Assembly: GCA_031769625.1 (NCBI GenBank)
Contig: JAUIMM010000171.1
Span: 1,240,001 to 1,304,000 of the forward strand
From: Taudactylus pleione
Taxonomy: Eukaryota; Chordata; Amphibia; Anura; Myobatrachidae
Direction: 5' to 3'
DNA: 64,000 nt
This document shows, piece after piece, positions 45,643 to 57,439 of the stretch (position 1 is its first letter; each line of letters begins with the position of its first letter). Below the pieces are notes generated by a model that saw nothing but the letters and a program-made list of their open reading frames with translations, searched no databases and was not told the DNA's origin. The position numbers and the translations under genes were made by a program.

Positions 45643-46074
45643 GGGGCCCTATTCATCATTGGAGGCTGTATGGCACCTGATGATTAAGTTTTCTTCTCAC
45701 TGTGGGGAATACTTAAGTATGTAAATCACATCTGTGGATACTTTACACCAGAGAATGTCATCTTTGCTCCGGTGTGGGGACAGCTGCTCCGAAAAGCAGC
45801 TGTCCCCGGGATTAGTAGCGCAGCTACATAAGTAGCTGCATTACTTACGTCGCCCCCGTTGAGGTAGTGAGGTGGTGGCGGAGGGAAGGAGCGGGGGATC
45901 AGAGGAAGGAAGGAGCAGGGATCTGAAGATGGCGCTTGTTCTCACAAGCAAACTATGAAAACTTTCAGTTTTCGGAGATTGCTGGATTTTAGGTGGTCCA
46001 TTCAGGACCCCAGATGATGAATGACCCATTTCTGCATGGTTACCAGGCCCTTTATCATTTGATGAATAGGCCCC
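45643..46074. mobile_element. MITE with GGGGCCCTATTCATCA ends
   Basis: Left GGGGCCCTATTCATCA and right TGATGAATAGGCCCC are inverted repeats, with CCA on both sides as a possible 3-bp duplication. An internal hairpin, 'ggacagctgctccgaaaagcagctgtcc', is at 45778-45806. It is probably related to Harbinger-type MITEs. Confidence 0.8.
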
Positions 46075-46085
46075 CAGGTCTGAGG

Positions 46086-46397
46086 AGGGGTAGGGTACCG
46101 AATCCTGAGGAGGGATAGGGTACCGAATCCCTGCAGTCACGATGCCGATGGTCTGAATACCGACAGAGGCATCCTGACAGAATTAGGTAAGTAACCCTAA
46201 CCCTTACCTCCCCAACTCTAACAAACCTTTCCCACAGCCTAACCCCAACCCCACCTTCCCGCAACCTAACCCTAACCCCCTCCCATCCCACCTATTGCCT
46301 AACCATAACCCTAATAATTACCATAGGGATGTCAGCAGTCTGGATTTTGGAGCCGGGATTCTGACCACCTGTATCCTGACCATCGGGATTCCAACTA
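46086..46397. mobile_element. TTAGGG-rich element, second copy
   Basis: Contains 'accctaacccttacctcccc' and further CCCTAA motifs (46190-46310). The end 'catcgggattccaactacat' is the complement of GGGATGTAGTT-type ends. Same family as 5681-6236 and 59030-59665, in opposite orientation to the first. Confidence 0.55.
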
Positions 46398-47031
46398 CAT
46401 CCCCTAATGAGATGTAAGTCAAAGGTAAACAAAAAACTTTTTTGTGCATGTATGAAATAAAAGAAAACATATTTTCTGAAAAACAAAATTACAGATGTGC
46501 ATCCAACTCTACATGAGCCCTGTTTTGTCATATGGTAGTTTGAAATTTTTATTTTACAGTCTTTTAAAATATTTTCTCTAAGACAAATATGGCTTTCTTT
46601 TTTAAGCATTCTGTGCCAGCTGTGCTATAGTTAATCTGCTTAGTATGTAGCCTGTGCAGTTCTGAATTATCTGATCATCCAATGTAAAACTGTAAGCAAA
46701 ATCCTAGCATTCCAAACTGCAGGTTGCAATGAGGTTTGGAGAGAATAGGTAGCTTGCTTAAATAAGAGTTTGGAGCACAGGTCTAGCACTAAATACAATC
46801 AGTAGATGCCATAAAATGAATCAAAACTCCTTTGGATTTGTACTGGTACAACTGGATGTCCACCCAGAGCACATGAAGGATTGCACCTCAATCTTCAACG
46901 CTTCCGAGACCTACTGTACACGTGCAGAGGTGGAAAAATCTTCTGTGCAAAAGTGTACTTTCTTACCACTTTAGTATGCCACTAAAATAAAGTTTCCATT
47001 GTTTTCTCAAAATTAATTTGCTTCATGTAAG
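46398..47031. other. AT-rich intergenic DNA, nothing recognised
   Basis: No repeats or coding signals identified. Confidence 0.5.
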
Positions 47032-47298
47032 GTTTATATTAGGGATGAGCGGGTTCGAAATTCTGAAATCCAAACCCCCCCGCGCCACCCAATCTGAGCC
47101 GGATTGGAGTCAAGTTCAAGTTTTCCTGCCTGACTCGGATCTGAAATCCAGGCAAAACGTCATCATCCCGCTGTCGAATTCTCGCAGGTTTTGGATTCAA
47201 TAAAAGGTCCCCGCGTCAGCGCCATTTTTCACTCCGGCTGTGAACAGTGAAACAGGAGGGTGGGAGTTGTGCTGCTGTTGTTGTCCATAGGGGCTGTG

Positions 47299-47761
47299 GG
47301 CCTGATTCAGACCCGCTCGTGAGCGATGAGCGCTCGCAAGCAGGTCGATGTTGCCCAAGTGCGCATGCGTACGAGACCCGAATAACAACGGCCAAGCCGT
47401 CGTCAAGGGTCTCGCACCAAAGGGTGATTGACAGCACGCCCCCTTTGGTGGGCGTGCCGGGGGCGTGGCTGCCCAGACGGAGGCGTTCCCATGTGATGTC
47501 AGTGGGAGTGCTTTTGGCTCTGATAGAGCCAAAAGCACTCCTGGGCTTGCGGCAGCGAGACCCTACCACAAGGGTCTCGTCGCAAGCCCGAAGGTCGCGA
47601 TGGTCTTAAAAATCGCGACCATCATTTTGGCCGCTCGCTATAGCTGTGGGTGGTTACCCACAGCTATGTGAGCGGCCAAGGGGCCGCTCCAAAAAGTAGG
47701 AGGGACGGCCCTGATTCAGAGCAAGCGCTCTGTCAGAGCGTCCGGCTCTGAATCAGGGCCC
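47299..47761. mobile_element. Hairpin-chain element, copy 4 (inverted)
   Basis: Left end GGCCTGATTCAGACCCG, right end a terminal hairpin (47707-47761). It runs opposite to copy 2. GTG flanks both sides (47296-47298, 47762-47764). The neighbouring tandem repeat at about 47820 contains the uninterrupted words 'ggctgtgtccactccaaag', which serve as a paralogous empty site and confirm both the boundaries and the 3-bp duplication. Confidence 0.88.
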
Positions 47762-47764
47762 GTG

Positions 47765-48034
47765 TCCACTCCAAAGTCCATAAGGGCTGGCTGGGCTGTG
47801 TTGTGCAGTCTGTTGTCCATAGTGGCTGTGTCCACTCCAAAGTCCATAGGAGCTGGCTGGGCTGTGTTGTGCAGTGTCCCATAAAGGCTGCAGTATTAAA
47901 GGGGTGCTGTAGTGTTGTCCAGAGGGTGCTCTGTCCATCAGGGGTGCTCCCCCAAGTGCAAAAAATATATATTTTTCTGTTTGTTCTGTAGCCGCATGTG
48001 CATCAATAAAGTTGCACCAAGCGTGCACCTATGT
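47765..48034. repeat. hAT-internal tandem repeats, left portion
   Basis: 'tgtccactccaaagtccata' followed by 'ggctggctgggctgtgttgt' occurs twice with a period of about 65 bp. From 47990 a 'gccgcatgtgcatcaataaa' block starts another repeat that continues after the Penelope insertion. Confidence 0.8.
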
Positions 48035-48639
48035 CATAAGTAAAGGGCCAAAATAGAAGAACCAGCGCTAAAAAATGTATAATGATAAATAAAACTGGAT
48101 AGATGGTTTCAAATGTATATAATAGTAGATAAGTATTTATTATGCTAATTAGCACTTAAAAGAATATACTGTATCACAAATATATTCATAAATAACAAAA
48201 GACAGACAACATTAAACAGACAACACATACATAAAATATTGATATAATGAGTCCACCTGGGACCAATATTAAGAGTATAGGTATAATGGTCTTTCTCTGG
48301 ATTGTCCCGCAGATGTCAATAATGTAGCCCCATATGAACAATCGAGGACTAAATGGGTGAGAGAAATGTTATATATCCCACTCGTATTGACAATATGTCA
48401 CAGTGATGTGACTTTGAGAGGCAGCACTTTACCAGTTCTTAGTTGAAATGGCTGTTTGGAAAATCCTCTGGCATCCAGCAGAGATGGTAATTAGACAGGC
48501 TGAAGCACAATGATGAGGAAACATCCGCAGCTGCAGGGGTAAATCCAAAATGTGAAGACTCCGGGTGGAAGGTGTATACCAAGTCTTGTAACAAAATCAG
48601 AGTGGTTCAACAAGCAACGAGGTGGAGATTCTCAGTGGG

Positions 48640-48690
48640 GTCTCAACGTGTTTCGCTGAGCAATGATCGCTCAGCTTCTTCAGGAGTGTG
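48640..48690 (-). ncRNA. Hammerhead-like core with a 7-bp stem II
   Basis: On the minus strand, CCTGAAGA (48684-48677) fits CUGANGA. GCTGAGC pairs perfectly with GCTCAGC across a 7-nt loop, then GAAA (48654-48651) is followed by CACGTTGAGACC. This is the best-preserved of the four cores. Stem III and the cleavage site cannot be assigned with confidence. Confidence 0.5.
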
Positions 48691-49866
48691 AGATATGGAT
48701 CAGAGAGTACCTCATATATACCCAGTAAATCAGTGAATATTCAAAACTCATGAGATCAATCAATAAAAATAAGCAGTACTGAAAAAACCATCCATCCTTA
48801 AATAAATCTAGATAATAAATATAGGAGGCAGTCATACTATTATCCCAAATATATATAAATAAATAAAGTATACATAGGGAGTTACCTTCAGTAGTCTCCT
48901 ATTATTAATAAAGGTACTTCCGTATTCCCGGACCCCCGATCACATGATCGTCATAGATCACGTGATCCGGTATAACCTGATTGTAAATACAAAACGTCAC
49001 TAATGATGCACATTTCAGAGACTTCCGGACTCGCGATCATGCGATTCAAATCGATTACGTGGTCGGGTGTAACAAAATGTAAACCTTTTATAAATGAGTT
49101 GTAAACATAGGACGTTACTAATAGCTTGCAAGCGCTCTATAGTATATTAACATATTGAGAAGTATCATCTTGTGAAAACAATCCATAGTACATCCCATAA
49201 GTGGCGCTAATAAGAAAAACATGACATATATCAACCACAAAATCACCACATGATGTGATGAACACATATGCTGACATGACCTTGTAAAGGGTAAGTAAAT
49301 AATTTGGACAGTTACATATCCGCCCCAGGGATTCAAATGACATCATCTCCAATTGCATAAAAGATAAATAATAAATATAAACTTATAATACTATACAGAA
49401 TAAATATAAAAAAATGCTAAAATACTGAAATAAGGATGATATAGAGATGATGAAACTCTGCATATATTAAGTAAGAAAACAAACTGAATACAAATTATTC
49501 AGTGATATAATAAGAACATGAGGATTTATTTATGAAATGTAATATAAACAATGTTATGGTAAAACCAACTTAGAAAAATAATAATAAAGTACTAATGATA
49601 TAAACTATAAAGAATACATATATTATAAAATAAAAAAAATAGAAAAAGGAGAAAGGGCCTACCGTATATAGGTACACCATAATTACCTAATTTGTATAAA
49701 TATGAGATATCTCAAGTAATGACAGAGTTAAGTTCCATTGATTAATTTAATCCATCAGGATGTAAGGAGTTAAAATTGAGCATCCAAAAGACCTCCCTGC
49801 TACAGAGTCTGTTAAACCTATTCCCACCCCTAGAGGTCATCGCAATAGTTTCTAATCCTATAATCC

Positions 49867-50307
49867 TCAAACATCACTGTTGTGTTTAATATTGAAATGT
49901 CTAGGAACACTGTGTAAAATACTGCGATTGACAATATTACGCCGGTGCTCCATAAATCGAGTTCTTAAACATCTGATTGTGCAGCCAACATAAAATAGGC
50001 CACAACCACAAGACAATAAATAAATGATATACTTAGAGTCGCAATTCATAAAGGAATTCAAAATATAATTTTCTCCCATAGAGGGTAAGTGGATTTCTGT
50101 GGTGCGTCTAGCCATATGAGAACACATGGTACACCTAGGTTTACCACATCTATGAATTCCTAAAGGTTTAGAGGACAGCCAGTTAGAATTATTCGATGTC
50201 TGTTTCATAATCTTATTTTCATTCTTTTGTTCTAACTGACTGGGGGCTAGAATAGACTTTAATGATCTATTTTTCCGAAAGGTGACATGAGGATGTAAAG
50301 GTAACAA
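49867..50307 (-). pseudogene. Penelope-like GIY-YIG endonuclease domain
   Basis: Of 146 residues, the N-terminal part is the linker (LPLHPHVTFRKNRSLKSIL), with a zinc-like CGKPRCTMCSHM. The GIY-YIG region follows: YIIYLLSCGCGLFYVGCTI, then LRTRFMEHRRNI and HFNIKHNSDV. In the family the YIIYLL and YVG elements bracket the nuclease active site, with the Arg and the EHR helix contributing to it; these residues are present. The frame is open but lacks RT upstream. The endonuclease nicks target DNA for primed reverse transcription. Confidence 0.85.
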
Positions 50308-50532
50308 ATCACAGAGAATATTATCTTGTCTAAGGACCCTATAGTTTCTAGAAATAATCTCCTTAATTTCCCTAATGGAGTTGTTGTATTTACAAATAAA
50401 GGATAAATCCCTATCTGGTTTCTGTTTTTTACCTTTTTACATTTTTACTTCTGTTTAGGGATTGACACTCCCTTTACCAGCTGCTCTACTGATAGCGCAT
50501 CATATCTTTCTGTTGTTCATAAGTAAAGGGCC

Positions 50533-50940
50533 GGCTGGCTCATCTGTTGAAGGGTAGTGTAACCCCCAAAGTGCCTGAAAAAAATTTCTGTGTTTTTGAC
50601 TTTTGTGCGCTGTAGCCGCATGTGCATCAACAAAGTAGCACCAAACGTGCGCCTGTGTCATAAGTAAAGGGCCAGCTGGCTCATCTGTTAAAGGGTGGTG
50701 TAACCCCCAAAGTGCGCTCCCAAAAAAAATATATATATTTCTCTGTGTTTGTGACTTGTGTGAGCTGTAGCCGCACGTGCATCAACAAAGTAGCGCCAAG
50801 TGTGCGCCTGTGTCATAAGTAAAGGGCTGGCTGGCTCGTCTGTTGAAGGGTGGTGTAACCCCCAGAGTGCCTGAAAGAAAAATAAAAAAAATATTTTTCT
50901 GTGTTTGTGTGTGCCTTAGCCACACATGCATCAATATCAC
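50533..50940. repeat. hAT-internal tandem repeat of about 150 bp
   Basis: Unit words 'tgtagccgcatgtgcatcaa', 'gtgtcataagtaaagggcc' and 'tggtgtaacccccaaagtgc' recur three times here and once before the Penelope insertion. Confidence 0.85.
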
Positions 50941-50944
50941 ATAA

Positions 50945-53900
50945 ATGGAGGACAAAAATTTGTCCGATAAAAATAAAAAAGGGAAAGATCAAGAGCCACT
51001 TCCTCCTAGTGCTGAAGCTGCTGCCACTAGTCATGACATAGACGATGAAATTCCTTCAACGTTGTCTGCCATGGCCGATGCTCAATGTCATAGTAGAGGG
51101 CATATAAAATCCCAAATGGCAAAGTTCACTAAAATTACCTTAAAAAAGAAATTTAAATCTTCTGAGGAGAAATGTAAACTTGCCAATATGCCATTTACGA
51201 CATGGAGTGACAAGGAACGGCTAAGGTCCTCCCCTATGTTCATGACTAGTGGTTCAGCTTCACATGACGATGGAAGCCCTCCTCCCACTACAAAAATCAA
51301 ATGAGTTTAGCTGGCAAAAGCACAGCAAAGAACTGTGTATTCTAAGAAGATGTCACAAATACCAAAGGAGAGTCCAAGTGTGGCGGCGGTTGCGATGTCT
51401 GACCTTCCCAACACTGGACGGCAAAAGGTGACTCCTTCCACCATTTGCATGCCCTCGGCAAGTGCTGGAAGGAGCACCCACAGTACACTTGCTGATATTC
51501 AAATTGAAGGTGTCACTGTTGAAGTTCAACAGGATGAGGATATTGGTGTAACTGGCGCTGAGGAGGAAGTTGACGAGGAGGATTCTGATGGTGATGTGGT
51601 TTGTTTAAATCAGGCACCGGGGGAGACAGTTGTCTGTGGGATGAAAAAGCCCAATACGGTCATGCCTGGGCAGAAGACTAAACATTCCACCTCTTTGGTC
51701 TGGACATATTTTTATCCAAATCCGGACAACAACTGTCTTGCCATATGTACCATATGTAAAGGTGGGATGTTAAACACCAAGGAACATCCTCCCTTATACG
51801 TCACCTGCAGCGCGTTCATAAAAAGTTACTGTAAAGTTCAGAAACTGTGGCTAAGACCATAAGCAGTCCAGAGACACCTAAATTCCTTTTTCCTGTTGTA
51901 TCCAAGTGCCTGCAAACCACACCGTCAACTCCCTCCTCGTCAATTTCCTCCTCAGTACTGATCAGAAGTAGTACTGCAGGCCATGTCACTGGCATGACTG
52001 ACCCTCCTATCCAGGATTCCTCGGGAGGATCCTTCATTGCTACACCAACTGCTGCTGCTGTTGCTGCTGGGAGTCGTTCATCATCCCAGAGAGGAAGTAG
52101 GAACACCACTACTTCTTTTACTAAGCAAATTACCCTCCAACAGTCCTTAGTGAGGAGGTTGAAGTATGACAGCAGTCATCCTGAACCAAAGCGGATAAAT
52201 GAGGCCTTGACAGCTATGTTGGTATCCACCATTGGTGCAGTGGGATTTAGACAATTGATGGAGGTAGTGTGTCACCGGTACCAAATCCCATCTAGATTCC
52301 ACTTCACTAGGCAGGAAATACCGAGAATGTACAGAGACGTCTGAAAGTGTCCTGTGTCCTAAAAAATGCGGTTGTACCCAATGTCCACTTAACCATGGAC
52401 ATGTGGACAAGTGGAACAGGGCAGACTAAGGACTATATGACTGTGACAGCCCACTGGGTAGATGTATCGCCTTATGCAGCAACAACAGCAGCGTCACCAG
52501 AAGCAGCATCTCAGAAACGCCAGCTCGTTCCAAGGCAGGCTAGGCTGTGTATCACCGGTTTCAGTAAGAGACACACCGCCAAAAACCTTTTAGAGAAACT
52601 GAGGGAAATCATCACCCAATGGCTTCCCCCACTTAGACTGTACTGGGGATTTGTGATATCTAACAATGGCATCAATATTGTGCGGGCATTACATCTGGGC
52701 AAATTCCAGCATGTCCCATGTTTTGCTCATACAATAAATTTGGTGGTGCAGAATTTTCTGAAAAATGACGGGTGTGTAGGAGAGGCTTTGGGTGACCCAA
52801 AAAAATTTCTGTCCACTTTCACCATTCAGTGACTGCCTGCCGAAGACTGGAGCGCCAGCAAACACTCTTGATCCTGCCCTGCCATCACCTGAAGCAAGAG
52901 GTTGTGACGTGGTGGAACTAAGCCCTCTATATGCTTGAGAGGATGGAGGAGCAGCAAAAGGCCATTCAAGCCTATACATCCACCTATGACATAGGCAAAG
53001 GAGGGGGTATGCACCTTACTCAAGCGCAGTGGAGAATGATTTCCGTGTTGTGCAAGGTTCTCCAGCCCTTCGAACTTGCTACACGTGGAGTCAGTTCAGA
53101 CACTGCCAGCATGAGTCAGGTCATTCCCCTCATTAGGCTTTTGCAGAAGCAGCTGGAGAAAGTGAAGGAGCTAAGACGGAGCGATTCCGCTTGGTATGTG
53201 GGACTTGTGGATGAAGCCCTTCATTCACTTTGCTAGGATTCTAGGGTGGTCAATCTGTTGAAATCAGACCACTACATTTTGGCCACCATGCTCAATCCTA
53301 GGTTTAAAGCCTACATGGTGTCTCTCTTTCTGGCCAACACAAGCCTGCAGAGGTGCAAAGACCTGCTGGTGAAAACACTGTCAGCTGAAGCATAACGTGA
53401 CATGTCAACAGCTCCTTCTTCATTTTCTCCCGCAACTGGGGAAGCCAGGAAACAACTTAGGTATCCTAAGCAACCCGCTGGCGGTGATGCAGGGCAGACA
53501 GGACCAAGTTTGGACATCTGGTCTGGACTGAAGGACCTGGCAACAATTTCTGGCATGTCTCCTGTCACTGCATATGATACTGTCACCATTGACAGAATGG
53601 TGGAGGATTACATTGGTGACAGCATCCAAGTAGGCATGTACTGTACTGGCAGGAAAAAGAGGCAATTTGGAGGCACCTGTACAAACTGGCTCTATTTTAC
53701 CTAAGTTGCCTCCCCTCCAGTGTGTACTCCGAAAGAGTGTTTAGTGCAGCCGGGAACCTTGTCAGCGAAAGGCGTAGGAGGTTGCTTCCACAAAATGTGG
53801 AGAAGATGATGTTCATCAAAATGAATTATCAATTCTTCCAGGGAGACCAGCCTCCAGAATGTACAGAGGGACCTGTGGTGGTGGATTCCAGCAAGGACAA

Positions 53901-53994
53901 ATTAATACTCTGTGAGGATGAGGATGTACACAACACTGAAGAGGGTGAAGAATCAGTGGATGAGGAGGATGAGGACAACATCTTGCTTCCGTAG
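50945..53994 (+). pseudogene. hAT transposase with BED zinc finger (copy 2, broken)
   Basis: A lysine- and serine-rich N-terminus (50945-51304, from MEDKNLSDKN) ends at a TGA. The frame with the BED finger (51335-51862) has LVWTYFYPNPDNN and CTICKGG, but its last His-containing helix is frame-shifted. The next frames carry NVHLTMDMWTSGTGQTKDYM (near 52380), FVISNNGINIVRALH (near 52650), LERMEEQQKAIQAY (52931) and the dimerisation segment SSVYSERVFSAAGN with RRRRLLPQNVEK (53710-53800). At least five frame changes occur. The second catalytic Asp (ISDNATN in copy 1) reads Asn here. It is more decayed than copy 1. Confidence 0.88.
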
Positions 53995-54614
53995 AGCCAG
54001 CTTGTTTTTTGGGGGCCCAAACGAACCAATAATTTCAGCCACAGTCGTGTGGCAGACCCTGGAGCTGAAATGATTGGTTTGTTAAAGTGTGCATGAAATG
54101 TTTATACAACATAAGAGTGGGTGGGAGGGCCCAAGGACAATTCCATCTTGCACTTCTTTTTTTTTCTTTGCATTATGTACTGTTTGGGGCCTAGTTTTTC
54201 AAACTGCCATCCTGTCTGCCACTGCAGTGTCACTCCTAGATGGGCAACGTGTTTGTGCCGCCCACTCGTGTTGCTTAGCAGAGTCATCCAGCTACCTCGG
54301 TGCAACCTTTTGGCCTGAAAACAATATTGTGAGGTGTTCAGAATAGACTGGAAATTAGTGGAAATTAATGTTATTGAGATTAATAATAGCATAGGAACAG
54401 AAAAATCCACAAATTCTGTGATTTTAGATGTTTTTATGCTTTTTTCCAAAAAAATACAGATCCAAAACACAAAACCCAGAACCCAAAACACGGAAGGGTG
54501 GTTTTGGCAAAACCAATCCAGATCCAAAACATGAAGAAAGATCCAGATCCAAAGCCAAAACACAAAACATGAAAAGTGGCCGGTGCACATCCCTAGTTTA
54601 TATTATTTTTAGGT

Positions 54615-54790
54615 AGGTTTATATTTACTAAAGTGTGGGTTTTAGAAGTTGAGATGTTGCCCATAGAAACCAATCGTATTCTACATAACTTTTATCTAGC
54701 AGCTTCTAGAAGATAATAGCTACAATCTCATTGGTTGCTATGGGCAACATCTCCACTTCCAAAAACCTGCACTTTAGTCAATATACCCCC
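54615..54790. mobile_element. MITE with 60-bp inverted repeats
   Basis: The left arm has 'tttactaaagtgtgggtttt' and 'gagatgttgcccatagaaac'; the right arm gives the complement ('ggttgctatgggcaacatct', 'aaacctgcactttagtcaat'). TA or TAG borders both sides. It lies 12 bp beyond the end of the hAT's target duplication. Confidence 0.88.
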
Positions 54791-55300
54791 TAGTGGTTGC
54801 CTTCATTACATATGGCAATTTAGTGTGGGGATCTTTTTTTTACATTGCTTGTTGTGTAGGTGAAAAATAGGGCCAATTAATAGTTTAATACGTGACCCAA
54901 AGTTTCTGAGCTGGTACAATAGTCTTTGTATTGTAGAAATGGATGTGTGCCCTTCTCACGGGAGAAACACCCCTAAATATCACTCTTACATCCTATCTTC
55001 TACTTGCTCAATTTGCTACTTTTCCATAAATGCCATAAATCCTTGTGTCACTGCAGAAATCTAGGTGCATTTACACATATCTAGGCCCACAGCAGGTCCA
55101 AAGTGGGACATTTTGCTCTTTGTACTTAATCTTCAGTATTTTTAAACAATTTAAAAAATTCTATCCTAAAACAAATTGGACTATAGGCAGGTATTCTTGA
55201 ACCTCCTCTCCTACAGAGTTGAGTAGTATATTATCCAAATCTACACTAAAACTTTGAAAGTCCTTTTTTTTTTTACTTAAACCTCTCCTGTGGACCTTCT
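54791..55300. other. Intergenic DNA, nothing recognised
   Basis: No features supported. Confidence 0.5.
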
Positions 55301-55304
55301 GAAG

Positions 55305-55475
55305 GGAATGGGATTTAAATCCTGACAGCTGCTGCCCGAAGGGAGGAAATCCCGACAGCGGCACATAAGTAACCTAACCCTCCCCTCTCCATCCCCTATC
55401 TTGATGCCTATCATGAATCCCTAGCCGGCATTCTGCCATCGGGATTGTGACAGGTGGCTGCAACATAACTATATA
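55305..55475. mobile_element. Small MITE related to the CCCGACAG/TTAGGG family
   Basis: Carries 'ggatttaaatcctgacagct', 'aaatcccgacagcgg' and 'aacctaaccctcccct', ending 'catcgggattgtgacaggtg'. The words match ends of the TTAGGG-rich copies, with most of the minisatellite missing. Confidence 0.4.
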
Positions 55476-55557
55476 CCCTTCTGAAGCTCTTCCAAGCATA
55501 AACAATTCAGAAAGTCTCTGATATATGAGTCTGTGAAAAGTAGAGATGTGCGGATGC

Positions 55558-55890
55558 ACAAAGCCGTAACTAGACATTTTGGTGCCCTGTGCCAGAAAAA
55601 GCTATGGTGCCCCTACCCATATTTTAAACATGGCCGTGGTTTCATAGGGAAAGGGTGTGGCTACACTATAGTACACCCAATTCACATTACGCCACACAGT
55701 AGTGCCCCTTATTCACATTACACTACATAGTAGTGTCCCTTATACATGTTATGCTACACAGTTGTAGGTTCCCTTACACATTATGCCACTCAGTAGAAAT
55801 CCCCTCCCCCATGCGCAATTTGCAATACAGCAGAGATCCCCCCTCTTACACATTATGCCACACAGTAGAAACTGTCCCGTAGTATTGTTG
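55558..55890. mobile_element. Partial hAT MITE with internal 35-bp repeats
   Basis: Starts 'caaagccgtaactagacatt', like the MITE at 37970. Then 'cacattacgccacacagtag' and variants repeat about six times. No CTG end was found; the right limit is uncertain. Confidence 0.6.
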
Positions 55891-56854
55891 ATATTTCATA
55901 ATTGTCAACATTGTGAATATCAACATGGTGACTGCATTCCGTGTGGTGTGCATCTATGCAGCCACACTGGATCCATCCATCCCCTTGGGAAAGTAACCAT
56001 CATCACTGCGCATTTTAGATCCATCTAAAATGAAGTGTAGATGTGACTGACATGTAGAACTCTGAATACCCCATACACCAGTAGCTCTTATTTTTGTATG
56101 CTCAGCTTGGATGTATGCACTGTGTGAAAAAAAAAAATATATAATATATATATATATATACAATTAGAAATGTATGCCCATAGTACATACACTAGTACGT
56201 ACTACACATCAATTGTTTTCTATAGTTATCCTGTAATCTTAAAAAATAATACATATATTATTGTGTCATTTTGTATTCTTTTGTTCTGAAATAAGTATTG
56301 CTATTCTTTAATCAATATAACCTGCAAAATGAGCACACGGGAATCAATGGACTTTTCACCACAGCGAGAGCTTTCTCTCCGCAACATTTTAATGTGCTTT
56401 TCACCATTTGTTAACAACAGGCAATCAGCTGTGTCTCTATAATTCCAAATGAATCCAATTAGTGATCACTCTGTCATCAGATCTAATTTTTGCACGCAAT
56501 CTTCTCTAAGTCAATGTTTGCTTATTTCTTCCATTTACTTCTTTATCTCCTCCTGCAGCAGAAATTTTCCCAGGCATGTAATTGCATCTTATCTGCTGAC
56601 TTAAGCCTAATAATTGCTGTATTTTACTTCACCTCTTTCAAAAATTCAGCTGGAATATTTTGCTGGTCCCTGGTTTAGCATTTAAAATTCAAAGTGCAGC
56701 CATACTGTATTAAGAACTGTTCAATGCATGCAGTCAGGACATAGTGGGTGAACTTTAATCTGCCCCCCAAATGTTAGGCTTCATATCCAATGATGTTTTT
56801 CCTGACGAATATGCACTAACAATAATGAATAATTAGGGTCTGATGCAGAGTTGA
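55891..56854. other. AT-rich intergenic DNA with a (TA)n tract
   Basis: (TA)n near 56136-56160. Nothing else recognised. Confidence 0.5.
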
Positions 56855-56970
56855 ATGCAAGTTAGCTGTTATTACACCTGTATTGCGTTGACAGAGTAAA
56901 ATTTGGATAATCGCCCCTGTATAGAGCTGTACGCAGTAATTTGATTGCACCAGCCCTATTTATACACTTG
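56855..56970. mobile_element. MITE fragment with AGGGTCTGATGCAGAG end
   Basis: Related by its end to the GGGCCTGATTCAG group and interrupted or truncated next to the hairpin-chain copy that follows. Confidence 0.4.
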
Positions 56971-57439
56971 GGGCCTGATTCAGAGCTGAACGCTCTGACC
57001 AGAGCGCTCACTCTGAATCAGGGCCCTCCTCCATGAAAATGGAGCGCCCCCCCGGCCGCTCGCATAGCTGTGGGTGACCACCCACAGCATATGCGAGCGG
57101 CCAAAAAGATGGTCGCGATGGTCTTGACCATCGCGACCATCGGACTTGCGACGGAGACCCTGCAGTAGGGTCTCCCTGCCACAAGCCAAAATCACTCCCA
57201 CTGACATCACTAGTGATGTCAGTGGGGCCGGCTTCAGACGGTAGGCGTTCCCATGGGAACGCCTCCGTCTGTCAGCCACGCCCCCTTTGGTGCGAGACCC
57301 GGAGCGATGGAAAGCCCGTCGCTCCCCGGGTCTCGCGCATGTGCACGACGGAGCTCCCTCCGTCATGCGCATGCGCAGTGGGGAACATCTACCCGCTTGC
57401 GAGCGTACTGCCGCTCGTGAGCGGGTCTGAATGACCCCC
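56971..57439. mobile_element. Hairpin-chain element, copy 5
   Basis: Starts GGGCCTGATTCAGAGC, ends GGTCTGAATGACCCCC, flanked by TTG (56968-56970, 57440-57442). It keeps the terminal hairpin (56971-57026) and the ordered inner hairpins, including 'gatggtcgcgatggtcttgaccatcgcgaccatc', 'ctgacatcactagtgatgtcag', 'aggcgttcccatgggaacgcct' and 'gacggagctccctccgtc'. It lacks the GGGGGCGTGCTGTC stem of copy 2. Confidence 0.9.

Larger units (their letters stand above)
48050..50517 (-). mobile_element. Penelope-like element, 5'-truncated, within the hAT
   Basis: The insertion lies between two copies of CATAAGTAAAGGGCC (48035-48049 and 50518-50532). On the minus strand it contains a GIY-YIG endonuclease frame (50307-49867), then a long AT-rich 3' region, then a hammerhead-like core near 48684-48651. 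No reverse transcriptase is present, so it is truncated at its 5' side (plus-strand right). The host tandem repeat itself contains the same 15-bp word, so the duplication could be partly pre-existing. Confidence 0.85.
47040..54595 (+). mobile_element. Second hAT element of the same family, with nested insertions
   Basis: Starts TAGGGATGAGCGGGTTCG and ends GGCCGGTGCACATCCCTA, flanked by a perfect 8-bp duplication GTTTATAT (47032-47039 and 54596-54603). Relative to 6284-12680 it lies in the opposite orientation: its left end matches the right end there, and its right end has the same 'gatccagatccaaaac' motifs. A plus-strand transposase remnant lies at 50945-53994. Later insertions are a hairpin-chain element (47299-47761) and a Penelope-like element (48050-50517). 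Without them the element would be about 4.6 kb. Confidence 0.93.
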
